From Blastomussa wellsi (taxonomy: Eukaryota; Cnidaria; Anthozoa; Scleractinia; Plerogyridae), in NCBI GenBank assembly GCA_947652115.1, contig OX393569.1, forward strand, positions 20,400,934-20,464,933: a stretch of 64,000 nt of DNA, read 5' to 3'. This document shows positions 35,879 through 43,449 of the stretch, one piece after another. Within the stretch, counting starts at the first letter, position 1. The number at the start of each line of letters is the position of its first letter. Made by a program: the position numbers and the translations under genes. The notes beneath the pieces were generated by a model that saw only the letters and a program-made list of their open reading frames with translations, was not told where the DNA came from and made no database searches.

Positions 35879-38800
35879 CTACTTCGCACTTTCTAGTAAA
35901 CACAGTTTAACTACAGGTCGAGTGTAAACACCACTCTTGGTGCGAACTTCAGCTGCTCTAACTCTTCCATCGTCTCCAGGAAACACTCTAAGAACACGTG
36001 CTAACGGCCAACACCCACGCGGAGATTTTTCGTCGACGACGAGGACAAGGTCTCCTTCACAGACATTACGAGCTTCGTTTCTCCACTTTCGGCGCTCCGT
36101 TAGTGCTGGCAGATATTCTCGGAGCCAACGTTTCCAGAAGTGTTGGGTCATTACTTGTGCATGCTTCCATGTCCGACGACTGCACAAGTCTTTGTCACTG
36201 ACGACATCTGGCGGGAAATTAGGGTTTATCCGTCCAAGCAAGAAGTGATTCGGCGTCAAGGCTTCTTCGTCACGGTAATCGGTACTAACATGAGTCAAAG
36301 GGCGACCGTTCATCAATGACTCCACTTCAGCCATAAATGTGAGTAACGTTTCGTCGTTTACACACTGCTTCCCTGCCACCGCTTTAAGCGCTCTTTTAGC
36401 AGACTGAACGAGGCGTTCCCACGCACCACCGAAATGTGGTGAAGACGGGGGATTGAAGTGCCACTGCACACCATCATCAGACAGCTGATCGCCGATTCGT
36501 TCGCTGTCCAGGCGTTTGATAGCTTCTCGGAGCTCATTCTCGGCTCCAACAAAGTTAGTGCCGTTATCCGACCAAATATGGGCTGGCCTTCCGCGTCTGG
36601 CTATCATCCTTCTTATCGCCATCAAGCAAGAATCAGTGTCCAGCGAATGAGCAATCTCGAGATGTACTGCGCGAGTAGTCAGACACGTAAATAGCACTCC
36701 GTAGCGCTTTTCGGTCTTTCTCCCGTGGCGCACAAGCATGGGACCAAAATAGTCAACTCCAGTATTTGTAAAGGGCGGTTGCTGATATCCCAGTCTCGAA
36801 TCGGGCAGATCGGCCATGACAGGAGGCTCGGGTTTCGCTCGTAGTCTACGACATGAAGGACAACTGGATGTAATCTTCTGAACTGTAGCTAACCCTTTCA
36901 GGATCCAATACTTCTGCCGTAGCTCGTTCAACACCTGCTTGTTACTTGTACAGTACAAACGAAGATGGTGGTGCATAACGACTAGGCGTGTGATTTCGTG
37001 CTTCGGGTCCAATATCAAAGGATGTCGTGACTCTTCAGGAAGAGGGGCTTTGCGTAGACGGCCACCTACTCTCAAACATTCAACTTCATCCACGTAGGGG
37101 TTGAGTGCACTGAGTCTGCTCTTTACTGGTAGTCGCTTGTTTGATTTCAAGGCTTCAAAATCTAGGGGAAACGAGTCCATTTGAGCCTTTCGTACGGTTA
37201 TTATCCCTGCGTTGTGGAGTTCTGCGGCAGTTAGAGATGACAGAACGCGGTCTTCACGCTTTCTTTTACAGTTATAAACGAAACGACACATCCACGCGAC
37301 AACACGACGAATTCTTGTCCAAGAGGAGAACTTCTCTGGGTCTGGAAAATACGCTCTCGTGTCGCTAACAGACGCATGCCCAGACCACTTGGTGTTCTTC
37401 ACTTCTTTGTCATTTTCACAGAGGGGTCCAGTAAACGAACTTTGAGGCCAGTGTTCTTCGAGTTTGGACAAAAAGGCAGGGCCGTTCAACCATCGGCAAT
37501 GCTGATCCAAATCTGAACCTCGAAGACCTCGGGTGCAATCGTCGGCCGGGTTAGAATGACCGGGAACGTGTCTCCACTGTGTGGGGTCGGTAGCGTCGTG
37601 AATCTCGGATACTCGGTTTGCCACGAATGTGTGAAAACGTCGGCTTTCACTAGCTATGTACTGCAACACAGTTTTAGAGTCACTCCAAAAGATGGTGTCT
37701 TCAATGGTAACAGTCAACTCTCGCTTGATCAGGCAGCATAACCTTACGGCTAAGATAGCAGCTTGAAGCTCTAGACGAGGTATGCTCAACTGTTTTAACG
37801 GTGCGACGCGGTTCCTCGCCATAACAAACGAAACTTTAATCGTGCCATCAGGGAGTGAGTATCTGGCATAGCAAACGGCGCCAAATCCCATTTCGGATGC
37901 GTCGGCGAACACGTGAAGTTGTATCGACGCTTCAGGGCAGGCATTAACACAGAAACAACGAGGCAGTTCAAATTCACTTAGCTTCATCAGGTCACCAAGC
38001 CATTCGTGCCAAGTACTCTGGTCTTCTTCATCTAAGGGATCGTCCCAGCCCTTATTCTTACGCCATAGCGACTGGATTAGACATTTCGCGGGCAGCATGT
38101 ATGGAGCTAGCACTCCCAATGGATCGAAAACGGTTGATATGCGACTAAGGACGCCACGCTTGGTAGACTCAGGGGTCTGGCGTGAACAAACAGAGAAACG
38201 AAAACAGTCAGTTTCAGTGTTCCATTTCAAGCCCAGTGTACGTTCAATTGGTAATTCATCAAAGTTTAAATCGACTGACGGGCTCGCTTTCTCTTGGGCA
38301 GGGATCTGCGACAGGACTTCCCGGGAGGAACTGATCCACTTTGTCAGCTTGAAACCGCCGCGTGCCAAGAGAGAGGTCATTTCATGGAACAGACGCACTG
38401 CGGTGGCTTCGTCACACAAGGATTTCAAGAAGTCATCCATGTAGAAATTCTTCTCTACGGCTTCGATCGTTTCGGTAGAAAATGCAGTGTCTCCATAATT
38501 GTCGAGAGCTGTCTTTCTCAATACATAGTTTGCCATACACGGGGAGGACGCTGCTCCGAAAATCGTGACGAGCATCTGATAAACATCAGGTGGGCGCTGC
38601 AGTTCTAGGTTCCGCCACAGGAATCTCAGGGCGGGTTGGTCTTCCTCTATAATTCGAACCTGGTGAAACATGGCTTCGATGTCGGCAGCCAGGCCAACGC
38701 GCTGCTCTCTAAACCGCAACAGCACACCCACTAGGCTATTCAGGAGATCGGGCCCGATGCGAAGTTTGTCATTCAATGATACTCCATCATGCTTGGCGGC

Positions 38801-41800
38801 AGCATCCATAACGATTCGGACTTTGTCCGGCTTGTTAGGATTACGGACTGGATGGTGCGGCAGAAACCACTGCTTCAGATTTGGGACAGATGCCTCCTCC
38901 GGGGTGAGTTTTCGAGCGTACCCCTTGTCAACATAGTCGTCAATAATGGCGCAGTACTTCTTTGCAAGTTCCTTTTCACGCTTCAGTTTCTTTTCAGTGG
39001 ACTCCAGTCGTTTTTCTGCCATGAGGCGGTTGTCCGGAAACTTTACATCTTGTTCCTTCCACAACATTCCGACTTCATACCCGTCAGACACACGTTTCAC
39101 AGTTTTCTCTAACGTTTCAAGAGCCCTTTTGTCTTCGCGAGAACGGGGTGTTACGTCTTCATACTTTGTACCAAACGATTCTGTTCGCCACCAGTCTTCC
39201 ACTTGCTTGTTTAATGATTCTTCAACGTTCAGGACACGGTGCACGTGCATGACATGTAGACGCTCGGGTTTAACGACCGAATCGACTGAGCCAGCAAGGG
39301 TCCAGCCAAAGGCTGTGAGAATGGCAACGGGCTGTCCTGTACGACCTCTTCTTACATCATGCTGTAGTATCGCCTCTAGAACATTTGCTCCCAGCAAAAT
39401 TGTCACATATTTGGAATCGACTTCAGGAATACTCAGATCCGTTAGGTGGGGGAAGTCCTGCATCATCGCACGTGTCACTCTTTGCGGAGGCAGGTTCAAC
39501 TGGGGTACGGTCCAAGCTTCGTCTACGGCTATCTCGGTGTCTGTTTTTGTTCCTTCAACAGCACAAACGTGGAATGACACTTTTCTCGAACGTACTGGTT
39601 CACCAGACGAGTTAATTGTGCCAAGTTGCAGAGGGCTATCTTCACCAGCAAGACCAATACAGTCAGCGAAGCTCTCCAAGATAAGCGAAGTTTGGCTGCC
39701 GCAGTCCAAAAGTGCAAACGTGTTTGCTTTAACACCTTTAGAGGTCACAACGGCTACGGGTACGATTTGCAGCAGAACTGCGGAGGAAACTCTACTCACA
39801 GACGAAGTACCAACGAAGACGGGTGCCGCGGCGTTCAACCGTGGGACGGGTGCGGTACTGTTCAAAGGTGGCGTTTCAACGAAAACTGGGGCTGCGCCGT
39901 GGATGAGCGGGTGGTGGTATTTGTTACAGCCTTGCATGTCACATCGTTTTTTGCGCGTACAGTCACGAGATTGGTGATTCGTTGACTCAAAGCAACAAAA
40001 ACACAACTTCTTTTCCTTGCCTAACTGTGCCCTCTGATTCACATCCATCGCTAGAAATTTGTCACACTTCTCAATCGAGTGTTTCTTATCGCATACCATG
40101 CAGGTCTTGGCTGTGGACGAGCTCTGATTCCCTGTCGTAGCACCTGTCGCTAGGGTTGAGAATAGATAAGGTCGTTCTTGACGGTTTTCGACGCGTTGAT
40201 CCCTTCGTGGTGGCCTTCTATTACCAGGACGTCCATTCTTTGGCGGCTTACCTAAGCTAGGTAATGGTTCACTGACTAAGGTTTTCGCGCGTAGTCTCGC
40301 ACGAAGCCATTCGTCAAGGTCAACTAATGAAGGAATGGTGGGATGCATTTCAACCTTCCTTTCTCCCCACTTTTCCTTTAACGAGTCGGGCAATTTCTGT
40401 AATGCAACACGGGCGTTAGTTGAAGACGCTAAATCGTGTGAGTATCCTAAACTCTTCATTGTGGCGACGGCATTGTGTAGCGTGTTGTAGAACGATCGAA
40501 GTTGTATTGTGTCTCCCTCAACAACGATTGGGTGATCAAGTACGGTCTTCATGAAGGCTCCAGCAACGAGTTCCTCATTTCCAAATTGTTCTTCAAGTTC
40601 TGTCAGGGCTGCTTTATAGAGATGGCCATGGTTGAGCATTCCTCCAATAGCTTTCTTCGCATTTCCAACCAAAGCCCTTTGGAGGTAAGTCATTCTCTGC
40701 GTATCAGTGAGTGGTTGGTCATGAACTAAACATTTAAACAGTGATATGAACTGAGGCCACTCAAGTGGATCTCCTGAAAACCGCGGTAACTCTAAACGTG
40801 GTATCGATTTTACGAACGCTGGTGTTAACTCAGCGTTTGTTTCTCCCTTTGGTGTACTCTGCTTAGGTGAGAGTTCCTTAATCCATGAAACATCAAAGCG
40901 TTCCTCCGTGTCACAGTGATCTTGATCGATCTGCGGAGTCTCCTTACACAACGTGGACGATTTAACCGGGGACGGCAATTTTACATTTTGCGAAGGCAAA
41001 AGATCACCTGGATTTTCACAACTATCAGCATTTGCAAGCACCTTGGGTTTAATTTCACGGTAGACGGTTTCAACTTCAACATCTTCAAAATCCTTCAGAC
41101 GGCTCTCAATATCCTCTGGATCCCTTTTCTCTTTATCCTGAATTCCAAGCTGAGCTTCCAGTCGCAATCTTTCGGCTTGATATTCGAGTTCTCGTATACG
41201 ACGGTGTTCCTGCAATTGCCTTTCTTGTTCGAGATTTTCGGCTCGCTTACGCTCCTCTTCTAGCCGCTGCTGTGCTTCCCTTTTTGCCTGTTCGATTTGC
41301 AGATCCATCACACGCGCGCGTCTTCCATTCTCGCTCGCGCGTGAGGTTGAACTATGGCCGCTGGCTGACCCGAATTGGAGCGAAGGCGCGTATTCACTGC
41401 CGATCTCGGAAGGCGGCTCGTTTTCTCTTTCGCTCAACGAAATTTCAATGTTTTCAAGACATACATTCGCTCTTCCAATCGCACCTTCCATCGTATCGAG
41501 GTGACCCTGCAGTTCTTCGAGGTCCAGAACCGATTCGTACTCTCCGCTGGCTGATTCGAGTTCCTTTAATGCTTTATCGATCTTGTCACAAAGTTCACGT
41601 AATTTCCTTCGACTTCCACGGCTCTTTAACAGGTTTTCAGCGACGTTAATGTGCCTTGTGACCGTGGCCTTTCGGCGCGACAGCTTGCTCTTAGCCTTTT
41701 CCTTTTCCATTTTCGAATTTTTAGAACGGCTGGGTCCAACGGCGACAGGCATTCCTTCTTCACTCACATATTGCACGTGGTCGGGAACAAGCTCTTCTGA

Positions 41801-41839
41801 TGACATTTCAATCTCGTACACTGTTGTAGAATTAATCAA
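35879..41839 (-). CDS. Gag-Pol polyprotein of BEL/Pao retrotransposon (1986 residues)
   Basis: One frame with no stop or frameshift. Visible parts: an N-terminal charged coiled coil (about residues 180-235); a DUF1759-type Gag region (about 348-515, LPRFSGDPLEWPQF); cysteine/histidine zinc knuckles (about 580-648); an aspartic protease with LLDCGSQTS (about 711-719); reverse transcriptase (about 1005-1170) with catalytic YMDD at 1133-1136; a Pao-type RNase H (acidic residues near 1313, 1357 and 1388); an integrase zinc site (about 1624-1663); an integrase core with D1696, D1758 and E1808; and a C-terminal DUF5641-like segment (about 1890-1980). All expected catalytic residues are present, so the copy may be competent for transposition; this is inference. 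Gag and Pol share one frame, so no recoding signal is needed. The start ATG lies about 30 bp past the primer-binding site. Confidence 0.95.
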   Translation of the reverse strand: MINSTTVYEIEMSSEELVPDHVQYVSEEGMPVAVGPSRSKNSKMEKEKAKSKLSRRKATVTRHINVAENLLKSRGSRRKLRELCDKIDKALKELESASGEYESVLDLEELQGHLDTMEGAIGRANVCLENIEISLSERENEPPSEIGSEYAPSLQFGSASGHSSTSRASENGRRARVMDLQIEQAKREAQQRLEEERKRAENLEQERQLQEHRRIRELEYQAERLRLEAQLGIQDKEKRDPEDIESRLKDFEDVEVETVYREIKPKVLANADSCENPGDLLPSQNVKLPSPVKSSTLCKETPQIDQDHCDTEERFDVSWIKELSPKQSTPKGETNAELTPAFVKSIPRLELPRFSGDPLEWPQFISLFKCLVHDQPLTDTQRMTYLQRALVGNAKKAIGGMLNHGHLYKAALTELEEQFGNEELVAGAFMKTVLDHPIVVEGDTIQLRSFYNTLHNAVATMKSLGYSHDLASSTNARVALQKLPDSLKEKWGERKVEMHPTIPSLVDLDEWLRARLRAKTLVSEPLPSLGKPPKNGRPGNRRPPRRDQRVENRQERPYLFSTLATGATTGNQSSSTAKTCMVCDKKHSIEKCDKFLAMDVNQRAQLGKEKKLCFCCFESTNHQSRDCTRKKRCDMQGCNKYHHPLIHGAAPVFVETPPLNSTAPVPRLNAAAPVFVGTSSVSRVSSAVLLQIVPVAVVTSKGVKANTFALLDCGSQTSLILESFADCIGLAGEDSPLQLGTINSSGEPVRSRKVSFHVCAVEGTKTDTEIAVDEAWTVPQLNLPPQRVTRAMMQDFPHLTDLSIPEVDSKYVTILLGANVLEAILQHDVRRGRTGQPVAILTAFGWTLAGSVDSVVKPERLHVMHVHRVLNVEESLNKQVEDWWRTESFGTKYEDVTPRSREDKRALETLEKTVKRVSDGYEVGMLWKEQDVKFPDNRLMAEKRLESTEKKLKREKELAKKYCAIIDDYVDKGYARKLTPEEASVPNLKQWFLPHHPVRNPNKPDKVRIVMDAAAKHDGVSLNDKLRIGPDLLNSLVGVLLRFREQRVGLAADIEAMFHQVRIIEEDQPALRFLWRNLELQRPPDVYQMLVTIFGAASSPCMANYVLRKTALDNYGDTAFSTETIEAVEKNFYMDDFLKSLCDEATAVRLFHEMTSLLARGGFKLTKWISSSREVLSQIPAQEKASPSVDLNFDELPIERTLGLKWNTETDCFRFSVCSRQTPESTKRGVLSRISTVFDPLGVLAPYMLPAKCLIQSLWRKNKGWDDPLDEEDQSTWHEWLGDLMKLSEFELPRCFCVNACPEASIQLHVFADASEMGFGAVCYARYSLPDGTIKVSFVMARNRVAPLKQLSIPRLELQAAILAVRLCCLIKRELTVTIEDTIFWSDSKTVLQYIASESRRFHTFVANRVSEIHDATDPTQWRHVPGHSNPADDCTRGLRGSDLDQHCRWLNGPAFLSKLEEHWPQSSFTGPLCENDKEVKNTKWSGHASVSDTRAYFPDPEKFSSWTRIRRVVAWMCRFVYNCKRKREDRVLSSLTAAELHNAGIITVRKAQMDSFPLDFEALKSNKRLPVKSRLSALNPYVDEVECLRVGGRLRKAPLPEESRHPLILDPKHEITRLVVMHHHLRLYCTSNKQVLNELRQKYWILKGLATVQKITSSCPSCRRLRAKPEPPVMADLPDSRLGYQQPPFTNTGVDYFGPMLVRHGRKTEKRYGVLFTCLTTRAVHLEIAHSLDTDSCLMAIRRMIARRGRPAHIWSDNGTNFVGAENELREAIKRLDSERIGDQLSDDGVQWHFNPPSSPHFGGAWERLVQSAKRALKAVAGKQCVNDETLLTFMAEVESLMNGRPLTHVSTDYRDEEALTPNHFLLGRINPNFPPDVVSDKDLCSRRTWKHAQVMTQHFWKRWLREYLPALTERRKWRNEARNVCEGDLVLVVDEKSPRGCWPLARVLRVFPGDDGRVRAAEVRTKSGVYTRPVVKLCLLESAK

Positions 41840-41864
41840 AAATTACTGACAAGGTAACGTACCG

Positions 41865-41884
41865 GCAACCTCGCTCTGCTACCA
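41865..41884 (-). other. Primer-binding site, initiator-Met tRNA-like
   Basis: On the minus strand, two bases after the 5' LTR, TGGTAGCAGAGCGAGGTTGC begins with the TGG expected from a CCA tail. It complements an acceptor end ...CTCTGCTACCA, typical of animal initiator methionine tRNA. The host tRNA is not in the window to compare. Confidence 0.65.
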
Positions 41885-41886
41885 GA

Positions 41887-42070
41887 TGTTCCGGACGATT
41901 TGACGGAGATTTAAGACGGCGAAAACGGTAAACTGCAACACGAATTTATTCACAACTTCGACTACACGGAATTCTAGACGGCACCGCCAGAAAAGGAAAA
42001 AAGGATACAAAGGTCAGTCTCGATCGCATGTCACACAACAATGTCACGTGCATGGATTTTGGCGCGAACA
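41887..42070 (-). repeat. 5' LTR of the BEL/Pao element (184 bp)
   Basis: Same 184 bp as 35654-35837 with no difference found by eye. As the element runs on the minus strand, this copy is its 5' LTR and should carry the promoter. Confidence 0.95.
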
Positions 42071-42075
42071 CTGTT
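42071..42075. repeat. Target-site duplication CTGTT (right)
   Basis: Second copy of the 5-bp duplication, directly followed by the resumed satellite sequence TTTAACCC. Confidence 0.92.
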
Positions 42076-42327
42076 TTTAACCCATTTTAACTGTTCTAAC
42101 AGAGTACGCATCCTCAGTCACAACCCCTAATTTGCAAACTCAACACACCGACTTTTTATGCTAATATCCCCAAGGGATTACAGAGGTGGCCTAGCGGTCA
42201 TCGTGGCGCGCAACGAGGACACAAACATCACCAGAGGTCGAGGGTTCGAGTCTCGCTCATAGGGATTATTCTACAACTGGCTTGGGGGCCGAATAATTCC
42301 TCCCCGGAGTGGAGATTTGGATCTAAG

Positions 42328-43105
42328 ACTAAGGAATTACTCTCGATCAGGCTTGGGGGCCGGGTAATTCCTCCCCGGAATCCGATTTTTATTTTTTAAA
42401 AACTTTTTTGGGTAATTTTTGGCGTTATTTTATTTTATTTTGCATTTTCTTTTCTTCATTTTGGTAGCGAAAACCGCTGTTTGGTAAAATAAAGATACAC
42501 TTTATTCGAAAGAAATGCATTTTGTGGCATTTGCAGAAGAATCTGATGACCAAATAGAAGTTCTCTCGTTTCTTTCTTTCTGAGCTTGAGACCATGCATC
42601 GATTTAAGACTGATTCAGGTCAGCTGTCGCGCTCGAATTGTCTGTATTTATTAGATGCCATTTCATGACTGTTGCATAAGAAAAAATTCAGTCTACTCAA
42701 CTGGCGGGAATGTTTTGATTGAGCGGCAGAGCATGCAACACCCCTCAAATTCCAACTTTTTGACCCAGCATGTACTTCCGGAAACGAAACACTATTTCTT
42801 TCATGAAATAGTTCTTTGTTGCCATTGTTAGCAAGTCTCGATCTCCAGATAACGATCGATTTGAAATTCGACAACGCCCGCTAAACTGCAATTGATCTCT
42901 AGAATTATTTATTCTGCCTTCTAAAGGAAATTTGCTGGAGGACATCATTAAGTCCAATGAAGGTGAAAGTCTAGCGATTTGATAGTTATGGGTCGGCTAT
43001 TATCTTGCCTTAGCAAAGGTCGAACTGGTTGACTCCAATGCACTCCGACTCGTTCCGTCGTGCGAGGCAAGAAAATGAAGTGCTTGCTTTAGAAGGCAAA
43101 GGGTC
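42328..43105. repeat. Satellite unit 15 (partial, 778 bp)
   Basis: Matches the first 778 bp of the unit, with a private CTGGCGGGAATG near 42702. Sequence identity stops after GGCAAAGGGTC and unrelated sequence follows. Confidence 0.93.
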
Positions 43106-43449
43106 ATATCACTGATTCATGTGCACTGAATGAAATAAGAAGAAACGGACAAAAGATGGCATTTTTCGTTCTCTTCAAGGTTTCGGAAAATTTAAAAGAA
43201 ATGCATTTTCCGGCATTTCTTGGTTGTCTGGACATAATGTGCATACATACATTTAGTGCTCAAACTTCAAGAACTTAGCCTCTGGTCGAGTGGACGGAAG
43301 GCTCATGGTTCGACATAGTGAATTATGGGATTCTTAGGATGCTTGGTGTGCAGATCGCCATATTGCATATTGAGTGTTCCCTTGTGGTGCTTGTTCGATA
43401 CGAAGTGTGTGATAGGAAGTTTCCACTAAAAGCGGATGCAATAGTTAAA
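43106..43449. other. Array-to-SRRM2 spacer (likely promoter/5' UTR)
   Basis: 344 bp of non-satellite sequence up to the SRRM2 start codon. It must hold the SRRM2 proximal promoter or 5' UTR unless a non-coding first exon lies beyond the array. No TATA box is evident. A short stretch at 43278-43318 (GGTCGAGTGG, then GGTTCGAC) is weakly tRNA-like but too compact for a tRNA. Confidence 0.5.

Larger units (their letters stand above)
35654..42070 (-). mobile_element. Intact BEL/Pao LTR retrotransposon
   Basis: The 6,417-bp element lies on the minus strand inside satellite unit 14. It has 184-bp LTRs (35654-35837 and 41887-42070), starting TG and ending CA, that appear identical base for base. It is flanked by the 5-bp duplication CTGTT (35649-35653 and 42071-42075), present once at the same place in the other units. 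It also has a primer-binding site, a polypurine tract and one open Gag-Pol frame. Domain order (Gag, protease, reverse transcriptase, RNase H, integrase, then a C-terminal DUF5641-like region) and the 5-bp duplication fit BEL/Pao. No env-like frame is seen. Confidence 0.95.
34258..42327. repeat. Satellite unit 14 (type D) split by a retrotransposon
   Basis: Unit sequence runs 34258-35653 and resumes at 42071. After removing the 6,417-bp element and one 5-bp target duplicate the unit is 1,648 bp. CAAACATCACC near 42225 is private to this copy. Confidence 0.93.
12948..43105. repeat. Tandem satellite array, ~1.65-kb unit, 14 full copies plus partial
   Basis: The same ~1647-bp unit recurs head to tail from 12990, with starts at 12990, 14637, 16284, 17882, 19530, 21177, 22775, 24423, 26070, 27718, 29365, 30963, 32611, 34258 and 42328. 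Period lengths are 1647-1648 bp, except three units of 1598 bp that share a 50-bp deletion. Copies differ at only a handful of sites. The left edge carries a 42-bp fragment (12948-12989) that duplicates 13105-13146. The right edge stops inside a unit at GGCAAAGGGTC (43105). The short open frames repeated in each copy are shadows of the sequence identity and show no domain. Unit 14 is split by a BEL/Pao element. Confidence 0.97.

Noticed and set aside
35937..41849. Plus-strand frames inside the retrotransposon (up to 343 codons)
   Set aside because: They are antisense shadows of the intact Gag-Pol frame and show no domain.
12948..43105. CRISPR array or bacterial tandem system
   Set aside because: The repeats are 1.6 kb with no short repeat-spacer pattern, and the surroundings are clearly animal genes with introns.
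13000..43105. Satellite as rDNA, 5S, histone or snRNA gene cluster
   Set aside because: No rRNA, histone or U-snRNA signature. An AATTTTTGG word resembles an Sm site, but no surrounding snRNA sequence fits.
43278..43318. tRNA-like sequence before SRRM2
   Set aside because: The A-box-like and B-box-like words are only ~25 bp apart, too close for any tRNA fold.
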